Positions 17,616 to 26,067 are shown, counted from the first letter of the stretch. The stretch: DNA of 64,000 bases from Nostoc sp. FACHB-280 (GCF_014697615.1 NZ_JACJSD010000004.1:183802-247801), one strand, 5' to 3'. Program-made: numbers and translations. Notes: generated by a model not told the origin, from the sequence alone.

Positions 17616-19250
17616 ATGACAAGTTTTAATCGCTCTACCAATCGTCGGTTGCATAAATTACCCCAAATTCCTTCTGTATGGGAGGGCGATCGCCGTCCGT
17701 TGTCATCGTCACCAATCCCGCATTCCGACTCATCGGCCAATGGTGATTGTATTCTTTGGGTTGATGGCTCACAAGGTGTTGTTCGTGGCATGGATGTAGT
17801 ACCTCCCGAAACAGGCCCAGAAGCAATTGTTCGTACCCTGATGCGAGCAATGGAGCATCCCCACAGTCCGGCTAAACCTGCCAGACCCCAGAAAATTGTG
17901 GTCAAAGACCGAGAAATTCAATTTTATTTGCGTGGCGTACTGCAAGATTTAGATATTGTGATTGACTACGCCCCAGACTTACCCTTAATTGATGAATTAT
18001 TTCGCGGTTTTGCAGAAATTGTTGATAGCCAAATTCCAGATTTACCACCACAGTATGCCCAAGCTTTGCAAGAAAAAGCATTTGCCCTTTGGCAAGCAGC
18101 CCCTTGGGAATTTTTGGAAGAACAGCAAATTATCTCGATTGAAATTAATAAATGGGATGTCGGGAAACTTTACGCCTCAGTTATGGGGATGTTGGGGATG
18201 GAGTACGGGATTTTGTTTTATCGCTCGGAAGAATCCCTGCAACGTTTTCGAGCCGCAGTTTTGCAACATGAAGATTCCCAAGGGCGCTTAGAAGAAGCTT
18301 TTCTCAAGCAAGATTGTCTATTCCTCACTTTTGAAAGTCTTGATGCTGACGACGAAGATGAGGATGAAATGGACGATTTAGCAGAGATGGAGTTATCAGA
18401 AATCGCCCCAACTTTTGGCAACATTCACCCCTTAGAAGGACTGCGTTCTGTTTTATATGACGAAGAGGCGCTAGTAGTATATGTTGCTTTAGAAAGTTTA
18501 TGTCGTTTTATTCGTGACCATCGTCGTCAGTTATCTGATGACACTTTCCCGGAACTCAGCCATCGTTATCGAATTTCTCTTCCAGAAGCCGAGGGCGCAA
18601 CTAAATCTGTCTCGGTGACGGTTGCTTCTATGCCAAAATTGGCCGCTGAGTTAGAGGAGATGGCTGGCTTTGGTGCAGATGAATTGGAGACGGAAACATC
18701 AGATTCCCCGATTTTCCGGTCTTTACGCGATGATTTAATTCCCGAAGATTCTTTTCTCAGCTTGGGTGTGGTGTCTTGGGAAATGTTGGAATATCTTCGC
18801 AAAGGTGTAACTTATCATCCAGCAGGGGAAATTAAACAGGTAGGTGACGGATTACCTGTAATTTTGATTCAAACTTCCCGTCCTAAAGCTAAGACGGTAA
18901 TTGAAAGTATCGAAGTTGCTGGTGGACTCAAAGCAATTTGTTTTAATCCTGGCGCTGATCCGTTTGATGGCGATCGCTACGATTTAGGCTTATTGCAGAC
19001 TCAAAATGGTGAATTATTTTTATTTGGCGAATTTTTAGATGATGATCCCATCCATGTGGAAGCTCGCAAAAAATGGAATCAACGGTGTAAGAACACCAAA
19101 GGTTATTGCGGTTTGATTATTGCTAAAGGATTAACAGGATCAGCTCGTGGTAATCCTCAACTACGCGATATGGTGGCTTTGTTTGAAGCGCGATCGCTTT
19201 CACCTAAAGATTTGGGTCTTGGCACTTTACAACTGATGCCACAACTTTAA
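17616..19250 (+). CDS. Conserved cyanobacterial protein of unknown function
   Basis: A 544-residue soluble protein with no signal peptide or membrane segment. The first 60 residues are Ser/Arg/Pro-rich. A middle domain (about 90-300) has many Trp and acidic residues and includes a strongly acidic patch (DADDEDEDEMDD near 245). A C-terminal domain of alternating strands (about 390-540) contains VILIQTSRPKAKT and GLLQTQNGELFLFGEF. I have a weak memory of DUF6930-like proteins of this kind in cyanobacteria but cannot assign a function. It is divergent from the IscA-like gene. Confidence 0.75.
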   Translation: MTSFNRSTNRRLHKLPQIPSVWEGDRRPLSSSPIPHSDSSANGDCILWVDGSQGVVRGMDVVPPETGPEAIVRTLMRAMEHPHSPAKPARPQKIVVKDREIQFYLRGVLQDLDIVIDYAPDLPLIDELFRGFAEIVDSQIPDLPPQYAQALQEKAFALWQAAPWEFLEEQQIISIEINKWDVGKLYASVMGMLGMEYGILFYRSEESLQRFRAAVLQHEDSQGRLEEAFLKQDCLFLTFESLDADDEDEDEMDDLAEMELSEIAPTFGNIHPLEGLRSVLYDEEALVVYVALESLCRFIRDHRRQLSDDTFPELSHRYRISLPEAEGATKSVSVTVASMPKLAAELEEMAGFGADELETETSDSPIFRSLRDDLIPEDSFLSLGVVSWEMLEYLRKGVTYHPAGEIKQVGDGLPVILIQTSRPKAKTVIESIEVAGGLKAICFNPGADPFDGDRYDLGLLQTQNGELFLFGEFLDDDPIHVEARKKWNQRCKNTKGYCGLIIAKGLTGSARGNPQLRDMVALFEARSLSPKDLGLGTLQLMPQL

Positions 19251-19410
19251 TTCCATCACCATATTCACCATATTCCCAAACCCCGGTTGTTTGGTGTTTT
19301 TCCATGCTTAATTTACCTGCATTCGGCATATAGCAATACAGTTCAGAAAAGCTGATTTTTCTATTTTTACTAATCCTGTTTCCCGTTCCCTGTTACCTCT
19401 TTTCATATCA

Positions 19411-19521
19411 TGTCCGGCAAATCAGTTTTGTCTTTCTGCACATCTGTACAGAAAGACAAAACTCTCCCTCTGCTCTGATCCCTGACCCCTGTGGTCTTGA
19501 TGATCAGTCTTTTACCGGACA
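19411..19521. mobile_element. MITE-like foldback element
   Basis: 111 bp bounded by TGTCCGGCAA and its near-complement TTTACCGGACA. Inside is a perfect 15-bp stem, AGTTTTGTCTTTCTG (19424-19438) with CAGAAAGACAAAACT (19449-19463). No coding capacity. Terminal inverted repeats suggest a non-autonomous element, but no second copy was found in the window. Confidence 0.5.
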
Positions 19522-20111
19522 CAATATTCAGTTCTCTTCCTCCAAAATCCAAAAAATTCAGGATTTGTTTAGCTGGCTAATGAAGACAAGTATAAAGCAG
19601 ATGTGCTTGTGTTTTTAGATGCTTTTGCCCACCAAATTACTTTATGCAAAGTTCATGAAGCATAGATATGTTGGAATTTTTCAGTAATTTTTTCACTAAA
19701 TTATGATATCCATCCCAGTGATAATTTTTTGAACATCTGAATGGGGAAATCAAATAACCCCTTGAACTTTATCCTAAAATTTTGAAATTCTAATTCTTCT
19801 TGATAATCATCCAGGTTACTTTTCTCAGTAATTACTGAAAACTTTATTTCATCCATTTTCTGCTTTATATTTTTTTTATAAAGTTCTACAAAGCCACTAA
19901 TTAAGTATTAAATGAAGATTATTTAAAGCCAAAAAATCATGGTTATAATAGCCTTAACACTAAAAATCAAGCAAATATTCCCTTATGATTTGAGTGCTTA
20001 CTAAATAATTTTTGACTTAAATTTACGAGGAGGAAAACTGAAAAGCTCTTGAGACTTTCTCCCAAGAAAACTGAGACTTATGTCTAAGCTTGTCACAAAG
20101 GCTAACTAAAA

Positions 20112-20244
20112 TTCGTTTCATTAATTAGATGTTTATCGGAATTGATAATCTCATGAAACGAAAATAGTGATGTATGCAAAAACAAAATTTTGCAGGATTT
20201 ACGAAAACTTTTGTACAGAATTCGTAATCAAATCAAACATCACT
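20112..20244. ncRNA. Candidate structured RNA or multi-hairpin element
   Basis: Part one: TTCGTTTCAT (20112-20121) pairs with ATGAAACGAA (20153-20162), enclosing TTATC/GATAA. Part two is a three-way junction: outer stem AGTGATGT/ACATCACT (20166-20173 and 20237-20244), inner stems TGCAAAA/TTTTGCA (20175-20181, 20188-20194) and TTACGAA/TTCGTAA (20199-20205, 20221-20227). No ORF overlaps it. It is not a tRNA: no T-loop consensus. Transcription is unproven. Confidence 0.35.
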
Positions 20245-20267
20245 GTATTACTACTTTTAGTAGTTAT

Positions 20268-20432
20268 TTATAAAATCTCAAATTTACCCAATTGAAATAG
20301 AGGAGTTAGCCCATGATTACTTAAATACTCAACCATAATTTGTTGATATCTTCCCCCAATGAGTACCAAAAAATCATTTCTAGATTCAGGTAAAAAATGT
20401 TGAAGACGAGAGTGAACCCTTGTAGCTGCGTA
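20268..20432 (-). pseudogene. Fragment of a decayed gene
   Basis: On the minus strand, 54 codons ending at a TAA read like real protein, including FLVLIGGRYQQIMVEYLSNH and LTPLFQLGKFEIL. The same frame upstream is broken by TAG (20433-20435) and then a TGA, and other coding-like pieces (LERQFCQQLQ) continue in another frame to about 20520. The family is not recognised. Confidence 0.4.
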
Positions 20433-20886
20433 CTATTGGGTAATTACCAGTCAAATATACACACCTAATAACTAGTAGATGTATTAGGGTCTGAAGTTGT
20501 TGACAAAATTGTCTCTCCAACAGATTAATCTGAGCTGATGAAGCAGAAAAGTTAAAATACTTTTTCTGAATAAAAATATTGGTAATCTCAATTGAGTGAA
20601 ACTTAGGTATCTCAAATTAGTTGGTGGAATTTAATGTCAGGTTTTCTTGAGAACTTCATTAGTGCAATTGTTACAACTCATGAATGTACACTAAGGACTT
20701 TTCCTGCCACAATAGTGATCCCGTTCTGATTATCTTCCACAAAAATGATGAATAATTTGACAAAATGATGATTTTTGTGTCTGTAGCATTGCTTGTTTCT
20801 TGACACAAACTCTGATAATCTTATACCTCCTTATCTGGAGTCTTTTGTTGTTTTGATGGTGTTAACATACAGCAGATAGCATGATA

Positions 20887-21054
20887 ATGACTAATAAAAA
20901 ATGGGCCGTTAAACGTATTACTGTGAATTTAGCGACACAGGAAGCAGAGAAGCTAGAAAAATATTGTCAGCAGACAGGTAGACCTGCAACAGATGTAATT
21001 CGAGAACTGATTCGAGGATTACCAGTATCTGATGACAATAAAGAAGCAAAATAG
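20887..21054 (+). CDS. Small ribbon-helix-helix-like protein
   Basis: A 55-residue protein: MTNKKWAVKRITVNLATQEA, then a helix E-K-L-E-K-Y-C, and GRPATDVIRELIRGLPVSDD. A basic strand (KRITVNL) followed by two helices with TDVIRELIRG is the CopG/Arc ribbon-helix-helix pattern, so DNA binding is likely. An ATG at 20881 in the same frame is an alternative start. No toxin partner is adjacent. It sits 337 bp upstream of crtQ on the same strand. RHH proteins are often autoregulators. Confidence 0.6.
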   Translation: MTNKKWAVKRITVNLATQEAEKLEKYCQQTGRPATDVIRELIRGLPVSDDNKEAK

Positions 21055-21390
21055 AAAAGAAAAAGCATCTTAGAATAGTCACTGGTTTGACTAGAAATAC
21101 CGATTAAGCTTTTTCCGTCCACCTTTACTTCTGTTTGTGGAACTCAACACAAGCGTTTTGCAGGAAGTATATTTAGCAATCAGGAATGAAATCAAGTAAT
21201 AAAATAGCTTTTATTACTTCTGGGTTGAACCCCGTCGTGCATCTACATACTGGTGGACTCTTGATCAATCTCTGACAACTCAATTTCTGACTCAGCGAGT
21301 GTAAAACCTCGCAAATCGGCTTGATGCTAGTAGCAAATTCCGACACCAACCCAGTTACAATTTGTAAAGAAACTGAAGAGGTAGGACGGA
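21055..21390. other. crtQ upstream region
   Basis: 336 bp between the small RHH gene and crtQ. The crtQ ribosome site (AGAGGTAGGA) lies at its end. No other gene was recognised; minus-strand frames crossing from crtQ are shadows. Confidence 0.5.
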
Positions 21391-22830
21391 ATGCGTGTTG
21401 CAATCGTAGGTGCGGGATTGGCTGGACTAGCAACCGCTGTAGATTTAGCCGATGCTGGCTGTGAAGTCCAAATTTTTGAGTCCCGTCCGTTTGTTGGTGG
21501 TAAAGTTGGCAGTTGGGTAGATGGCGATGGCAACCATGTAGAAATGGGTTTGCACGTCTTTTTTGGCTGCTACTATCAATTGTTTGAGTTAATGGAAAAA
21601 GTGGGTGCGTTGTCACATTTACGCCTGAAAGAACACACCCATACTTTTATTAATAAAGGCGGACGCACCGGTGCATTAGATTTTCGTTTTTTCACAGGTG
21701 CGCCTTTTAATGGCTTGAAAGCATTTTTCACGACTTCCCAACTATCTTTACAAGATAAGTTACAAAATGCGATCGCTCTTGGTACCAGTCCCATTGTCAG
21801 AGGATTAGTAGACTTTGACGGGGCGATGAACACCATTCGCAACCTAGATAAAATTAGTTTTGCCGATTGGTTTCGTCGCCACGGTGGTAGTGAAGGTAGC
21901 ATTAAACGGATGTGGAATCCCATCGCTTATGCGTTGGGATTCATTGACTGTGAAAATATTTCTGCCCGTTGTATGTTAACCATCTTCCAGTTTTTCGCAG
22001 TCAGAAGTGAAGCTTCTGTGTTGCGGATGTTGGAAGGTTCCCCAGAAGGGTACTTACATAAACCAATTCTGGAATATTTGGCAGCCAGAGGCACGCAAAT
22101 TTATACTCGTCGGCAAGTACGAGAAATTCAATTTGCCGAAGCAGATGGACAAACAAGAGTTACTGGGATAGTAGTAGCTCAAGGTGATACCACAGAAACT
22201 ATTACCGCAGATGCCTATGTCTGCGCCTGTGATATTCCAGGTATTCAGCGAATACTGCCCCAAGATTGGCGGAAATGGTCAGAATTTGACAAGATTTATA
22301 AATTAGATGCAGTACCAGTAGCTACAGTCCAGTTGCGTTTTGATGGTTGGGTGACAGAACTGCAAGATGCAGAAAAACGCAAACAACTCAACCATGCCGC
22401 AGGTATAGATAACTTACTGTATACTGCTGACGCAGACTTTTCTTGTTTTGCTGACTTGGCGTTGACTAGTCCTAGTGATTACTATCGCCCAGGACAAGGT
22501 TCCCTACTGCAACTAGTACTCACACCAGGAGATCCATTCATTAAGGAAAGTAACGAAGCGATCGCCCAGCACGTCCTCAAGCAAGTACATGAACTTTTCC
22601 CCTCATCGCGGGAACTTAACATGACTTGGTATGGTGTTGTAAAACTTGCCCAATCTCTCTATCGAGAAGCCCCAGGGATGGATTTATACCGCCCCAACCA
22701 AAAAACTCCCATTCCTAACTTCTTCCTCGCAGGTAGCTATACTCAGCAAGATTATATCGATAGTATGGAAGGAGCAACAATTTCTGGAAGAAGGGCAGCA
22801 AAAGCGATTTTAGAGACAATCAAGCAGTAG
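21391..22830 (+). CDS. crtQ: Zeta-carotene desaturase
   Basis: A 479-residue plant/cyanobacterial-type desaturase. The N-terminus is the FAD-binding Rossmann motif [17 protein letters not shown], followed by VGGKVGSW (R-x-GG-type motif). The C-terminal [19 protein letters not shown] is the conserved carotenoid-desaturase signature that completes the FAD site. The enzyme converts 9,9'-di-cis-zeta-carotene to prolycopene at the membrane, using a quinone acceptor. Start ATG 21391 has a good AGAGGTAGGA site. An SRPBCC gene follows after 24 bp and is probably cotranscribed. Confidence 0.93.
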   Translation: MRVAIVGAGLAGLATAVDLADAGCEVQIFESRPFVGGKVGSWVDGDGNHVEMGLHVFFGCYYQLFELMEKVGALSHLRLKEHTHTFINKGGRTGALDFRFFTGAPFNGLKAFFTTSQLSLQDKLQNAIALGTSPIVRGLVDFDGAMNTIRNLDKISFADWFRRHGGSEGSIKRMWNPIAYALGFIDCENISARCMLTIFQFFAVRSEASVLRMLEGSPEGYLHKPILEYLAARGTQIYTRRQVREIQFAEADGQTRVTGIVVAQGDTTETITADAYVCACDIPGIQRILPQDWRKWSEFDKIYKLDAVPVATVQLRFDGWVTELQDAEKRKQLNHAAGIDNLLYTADADFSCFADLALTSPSDYYRPGQGSLLQLVLTPGDPFIKESNEAIAQHVLKQVHELFPSSRELNMTWYGVVKLAQSLYREAPGMDLYRPNQKTPIPNFFLAGSYTQQDYIDSMEGATISGRRAAKAILETIKQ

Positions 22831-22854
22831 CGCACCCCAGAGGAACAACAAAGA

Positions 22855-23301
22855 ATGTCAGATTGGCTAGAGCATAGTGTACAGGTAGAAGTAGAGGCTC
22901 CCATTGATTTAGTGTGGAGTCTGTGGTCTGATTTAGAACAAATGCCCCGATGGATGAAATGGATTGATTCGGTCAAAATTCCACCCGATGATCCAGATAT
23001 ATCTATTTGGAAACTCAACACTGGGGGTTTGGAATTTACTTGGAAATCGCAGATTCTCAAAATTATCCCTAACCAAATTATCCAGTGGAAATCAATTGAT
23101 GGTTTGCCAAATCAGGGGGCGATTCGGTTTTACGATCGCCACACTAGTAGTATTGTCAAGCTAACTGTGTCCTATGCTATCCCTGGCATTATTGGCAAAA
23201 TCATGGATAACTTGTTTTTAGGTAGGGTTGTAGAATCAACAATTCAAGCTGATTTAGAAAGATTTAAGCAATATGCTTTAAATGCTCAAGCAAACTCATA
23301 G
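22855..23301 (+). CDS. SRPBCC-family (cyclase/dehydrase-like) protein
   Basis: A 148-residue START-like single-domain protein. The N-terminal strand and helix (VQVEVEAPIDLVWSLWSDLE) followed by MPRWMKWIDSV is the usual polyketide cyclase/Coq10 opening. The C-terminal long helix (VESTIQADLERFKQYAL) completes the ligand-binding fold. It follows crtQ by 24 bp in what looks like one operon, so a role in binding or presenting a hydrophobic carotenoid-pathway compound is plausible; this is inference. Confidence 0.85.
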   Translation: MSDWLEHSVQVEVEAPIDLVWSLWSDLEQMPRWMKWIDSVKIPPDDPDISIWKLNTGGLEFTWKSQILKIIPNQIIQWKSIDGLPNQGAIRFYDRHTSSIVKLTVSYAIPGIIGKIMDNLFLGRVVESTIQADLERFKQYALNAQANS

Positions 23302-23566
23302 TAGAAAGCAGGATATTAATAGCTATTCCTGCTTTCTACTATGAGGCGAGAAAAATATTCTAACGCGATCGCACTCAGCCTAATATTATGCTGTGGAAGC
23401 TGGCGATCGCCGATTTTCTGTAAAATATTTTCTCACGCACAGACGCAAAGACGCAGAGAGAATCAAGAGTTTTTTAACTATTGTGTGGCTGGCGTTAGAC
23501 GCATAAAAAATTATGCCAAAGTTACTTATTGACACAATATGCTAATTTCAGCATAATTTATAGTGT
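23302..23566. other. Intergenic region with dispersed repeat fragments
   Basis: Holds HIP1 octamers, a CGCAGAGAGAATCA-type repeat shared with 24780-24812, a partial relative of the left end of the 173-bp MITE (near 23480-23505), and the toxin promoter. A 63-codon frame at 23341-23532 is made of these repeats and is not called. Confidence 0.6.
23529..23557 (+). promoter_or_regulatory. Toxin-antitoxin promoter with operator palindrome in the spacer
   Basis: TTGACA at 23529-23534 and CATAAT at 23552-23557 are 17 bp apart. The spacer carries the inverted repeat TATGCT-AATTTC-AGCATA (23538-23555), overlapping the -10 box. The toxin ATG at 23567 is only 9 bp after the -10 box, so the transcript may be leaderless. 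Binding by the downstream antitoxin is inferred. Confidence 0.55.
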
Positions 23567-23977
23567 ATGGATACAGAACAAGAAAAACCACAGCTAAAAA
23601 AGTTTAAATCCATAGCCAGCGCACTTGATGATTTAAAAGAGTTCCCCGAAGATGTACAGGATGTAATGGGATATGCTCTTGAGTTGGCACAGCGCGGTAA
23701 AAAACATCCAGACGCAAAACCTTTACGCGGGTTTTCAGGCGCGGGTGTTTTAGAAATTGTAGATGATTTTGATGGGGATACTTATAGAGCAATATACACT
23801 GTTAAGTTTGAAGGTGTTGTGTATTTATTACACGCTTTTCAAAAGAAATCAAAACATGGTATTGCTACACCAAAACAAGATATTGAATTAGTAGAAAAAA
23901 GATTAAAAGCAGCTAAAGAAGATTATTTACAAGAGACTCACAAAAGCGATGGTAATAAAGATGGACAACCAAAATAA
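23567..23977 (+). CDS. HigB/Gp49-type RelE-superfamily toxin
   Basis: A 136-residue protein with the Gp49-like pattern: a helix (IASALDDLKEFPEDVQDVMGYALELAQ), then KPLRGFSGAGVLEIVDD, then YRAIYTVKFEGVVYLLHAFQKKS and a Lys-rich end. The F-Q-K-K-S piece and YRAIY strand are the RNase core of HigB/DUF891 toxins, which cleave mRNA on the ribosome. It overlaps the antitoxin gene; the toxin-first order is typical of higBA. Its 3' end is duplicated as a remnant at 25171. Confidence 0.85.
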   Translation: MDTEQEKPQLKKFKSIASALDDLKEFPEDVQDVMGYALELAQRGKKHPDAKPLRGFSGAGVLEIVDDFDGDTYRAIYTVKFEGVVYLLHAFQKKSKHGIATPKQDIELVEKRLKAAKEDYLQETHKSDGNKDGQPK

Positions 23978-24290
23978 AGTTACTAGTGGTAGTGGGAATG
24001 TATTTGCTGATTTAGGGTTGTCTAATCCTGAAGAACGTTTAGTTAAAGCTGAACTGGCGATAAAAATTAGTGAAATTATTACTACTCAAAAACTAACTCA
24101 GGTGCAAGCTGCGGAAATTTTAGGTATAGATCAACCAAAAGTTTCTGCTTTAACTAGAGGTAAACTAAAAGACTTTTCAGTTGAAAGATTAATAAAATTT
24201 TTGAATATTTTGGGTAATGATGTAGAAATTAGAGTCAAACCTAAACCAGAAAATCGTACTTCTGCTTCTACTACTGTAGTTTGCTTTTAA
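23961..24290 (+). CDS. HigA-type XRE-family antitoxin
   Basis: A 109-residue protein with a helix-turn-helix in the middle: LTQVQAAEILGIDQPKVSAL followed by TRGKLKDFSVERLIKFLNIL. The N-terminal SGSGNVFADLGLSNPEERL is typical of antitoxins paired with Gp49-type toxins. The start at 23961 fits the family; an in-frame ATG at 23949 is possible. It overlaps the toxin's last 17 nt in another frame, indicating translational coupling. It should neutralise the toxin and repress the promoter. Confidence 0.85.
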   Translation: MDNQNKVTSGSGNVFADLGLSNPEERLVKAELAIKISEIITTQKLTQVQAAEILGIDQPKVSALTRGKLKDFSVERLIKFLNILGNDVEIRVKPKPENRTSASTTVVCF

Positions 24291-24393
24291 CTGTTGTGTG
24301 GTGCGATCGCATCCAATTCACTATTATGCTTTTACGCAGGCGATCGCAATGATACTTGTTTGCCGTTCGTTTTTTGGAAATTAAAAGCATACT

Positions 24394-24663
24394 ATGAATA
24401 TCTCAGCCAAACGACTTGAAGAAATTCAGAATATTCCTGATGAAGATATTGATACTTCTGATATTCCTGAATTAGATGCTCATTTTTGGGAAAATGCTAA
24501 ACTTGTTCAACCTATCACTAAACAAGCAATCTCATTAAGAATTGATAGTGATGTATTGCAATGGTTTAAAAATCAAGGTAAGGGCTATCAGTCCTTAATG
24601 AATGCAGTATTACGAACTTACGTTGAACATCAGAGTAAGATTCACAATAAAACCCAACATTAA
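24394..24663 (+). CDS. BrnA-like antitoxin, orphan
   Basis: An 89-residue protein. The acidic N-terminal half (IPDEDIDTSDIPELDAHFWE) and the C-terminal ribbon-helix-helix (KQAISLRIDSDVLQWFKNQG, then GYQSLMNAVLRTYV) match BrnA-type antitoxins. No BrnT toxin gene lies before or after it: upstream is the HigA-type gene and downstream a MITE-like repeat. It could act in trans or be a relic that still binds DNA. ATG start at 24394; the upstream 100 bp contain HIP1 sites and no clear promoter. Confidence 0.8.
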   Translation: MNISAKRLEEIQNIPDEDIDTSDIPELDAHFWENAKLVQPITKQAISLRIDSDVLQWFKNQGKGYQSLMNAVLRTYVEHQSKIHNKTQH

Positions 24664-25210
24664 ATCAGTATGCTTGTAAGTTGGGTGGGCGATCGCTCCA
24701 TTCAATCTATTATTAGGCTGTGTAGATTGGCGATCGCCGATTTTATGTAAAATATTGCATAAATACGGGATGAATTTTCTCACGCAGAGACGCAAAGGCG
24801 CAGAGAGAATCAGGAATTTTTTAATTCTTGTGTAGGTTGGGTTAGACGCACGAAAAATCTTGAGACTAAACATACAATTCTATTTTGCGTCCTAACCCAA
24901 CATTAATGATTTTAGTAAACAATAAGTTCTTGTATAGAAGTTTAAGAATGGTAAATTAACTACAAAATAATATTGGTTTACACTGCGTTCCAGCCAAACT
25001 ACAGAAGATAGCGATCGTACCTATTATGCTGTGTAGACTGGCGATCACAATAAAACTTTTTGAAAATTATCGTCGTTATGCACATACTTTTTCCTATGAT
25101 TGCTGTTTTGACTTGGTGATCATTTCTCAAATACAGAAATAGTTGATATTATTAATACAGCTATCAATAAGCAGCCCAAGAGGATTATTTACAAGAGACA
25201 TTAAGAAGCA
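24664..25210. other. Repeat-rich intergenic region
   Basis: Contains CGCAGAGACGCAAAGGCGCAG-like dispersed repeats near 24782, the first 173-bp MITE-like element (24831-25003) and, from 25171, the decayed toxin end. No intact gene. Confidence 0.6.
24831..25003. mobile_element. 173-bp MITE-like element, copy A
   Basis: Begins TGTAGGTTGGGTTAGACGCA. Much of it matches copy B at 25617-25789, including blocks reading GATTTTAGTAAACAA, TTCTTGTATAGAAGTTT and GGTAAATTAACTACAAAATA, and both copies are exactly 173 bp. Its right end (AGCCAAACTACA) is a decayed complement of the left end. Non-coding. Confidence 0.75.
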
Positions 25211-25233
25211 ATGGAAAGAAACATGGGCAATGA
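25171..25233 (+). pseudogene. Remnant of a second Gp49-type toxin gene (C-terminus)
   Basis: The frame from 25171 reads AAQEDYLQETLRSNGKKHGQ then TGA, closely matching the C-terminus of the toxin at 23567 (AAKEDYLQETHKSDGNKDGQ). Upstream coding is lost. It overlaps the start of the next gene in another frame, as the antitoxin does in the intact pair. Confidence 0.7.
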
Positions 25234-25543
25234 TACTGAAGAGCCATTATCTTTTGATGAATTCATTTCCTATTATAGATGTCCTCCGCTCGTAGCAGAG
25301 TTTCATTATCCTGAATATATTCAGAATATTGGATTAAATACACGGTTGTCCTATGAGCAATTTGTAGAATTCAATCCTGGATATCCACCAGAATACTACT
25401 CGTTTCTATATGGCTATTATTCTCGAAATGGGATTGAAGCGTACAGGCTTTTTATTCCACCTGTCGGCAGACAGCCGCCAGAAATAATCCCGGCTTTAGA
25501 ATTTTTACAGATGGATTTAGATCATAAAAATGAGTCAAGTTAA
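25211..25543 (+). CDS. Hypothetical protein beside a toxin remnant
   Basis: 110 residues, soluble, rich in Tyr, Pro and Glu (FDEFISYYRCPPLVAEFHYP, later YPPEYYSFLYGYYSRNG). The start could be ATG 25211 or 25223. It is not recognised. It starts inside the toxin-remnant tail, exactly where an antitoxin gene would begin, but has no helix-turn-helix. Its last codons overlap a short frame at 25530. It may be an accessory gene brought in with a mobile segment. Confidence 0.5.
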   Translation: MERNMGNDTEEPLSFDEFISYYRCPPLVAEFHYPEYIQNIGLNTRLSYEQFVEFNPGYPPEYYSFLYGYYSRNGIEAYRLFIPPVGRQPPEIIPALEFLQMDLDHKNESS

Positions 25544-25610
25544 TCCTGATTTGCATACGGTTGTAGCTCGACTGAACGAACGCTCTGAATTATTTCATAA
25601 AGTTTTTTAA
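25530..25610 (+). pseudogene. Short overlapping frame, possibly truncated by the MITE
   Basis: ATG 25530 overlaps the end of the preceding gene and encodes MSQVNPDLHTVVARLNERSE, then LFHKVF and stop. The stop lies 6 bp before MITE copy B. The overlap looks like translational coupling, so this may be the start of a gene cut off by the element. Confidence 0.35.
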
Positions 25611-26067
25611 TTATTGTGTAGGTTGGGTTAGACGCACGAAAAATCTGGATACTAAACAGACAGTTCTATTTTGCGTCGTAACCCAACATCAATGATTTTA
25701 GTAAACAAGAAATTCTTGTATAGAAGTTTGAAGATGGTAAATTAACTACAAAATAATGTTGGGTTCCACTGTGTTCCACCCAACCTACAGAAAATAGCGA
25801 GCGTACTTCCTTTCCAAATCATATTTCAGTCGTGATGTCATCTACTCTTTACTGCAAAAGGGATAAGAAATCTGTTACACTTCCAATCTGCAATCAAATG
25901 TAATGGAATTTTGACTATTTTACTCAAAAAGTACTTGACTTTTTCTCATAGATCACGATATCTTATCTTTTAATTTATTTAGTACTTTTGTACTGATTAA
26001 TATAAGATGCAAATTGATTTTTTGTTGACTAATGATAGCTTACTTGCAAATACTATAAGGTTTCTTT
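25544..26067. other. Intergenic region with MITE copy B
   Basis: Copy B of the 173-bp element fills 25617-25789. The remaining 280 bp are AT-rich, with no gene or RNA recognised. Confidence 0.5.
25617..25789. mobile_element. 173-bp MITE-like element, copy B
   Basis: Perfect 12-bp terminal inverted repeats, TGTAGGTTGGGT and ACCCAACCTACA. An internal partner TGCGTCGTAACCCAAC pairs with the left end GTTGGGTTAGACGCA, so the element can fold in two ways. Same length as copy A. Confidence 0.8.

Larger units (their letters stand above)
19251..20886. other. 1.6 kb gene-poor region with structured and decayed sequence
   Basis: No intact gene of normal size. It holds a MITE-like foldback (19411-19521), a group of strong hairpins (20112-20244), a broken minus-strand gene (20268 to about 20500), and AT-rich promoter-like sequence before the small ribbon-helix-helix gene. 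Confidence 0.6.

Noticed and set aside
20166..20244. tRNA-like length (79 nt) and three stems
   Set aside because: No T-loop or anticodon-arm consensus and wrong arm sizes; kept only as a structured-element candidate.
21173..21616. 147-codon minus-strand frame overlapping the crtQ start
   Set aside because: Antisense shadow of crtQ with low-complexity content; crtQ is certain.
23341..23532. 63-codon frame between the SRPBCC gene and the toxin gene
   Set aside because: Consists of HIP1 sites and dispersed repeats also found non-coding at 24690-24860.
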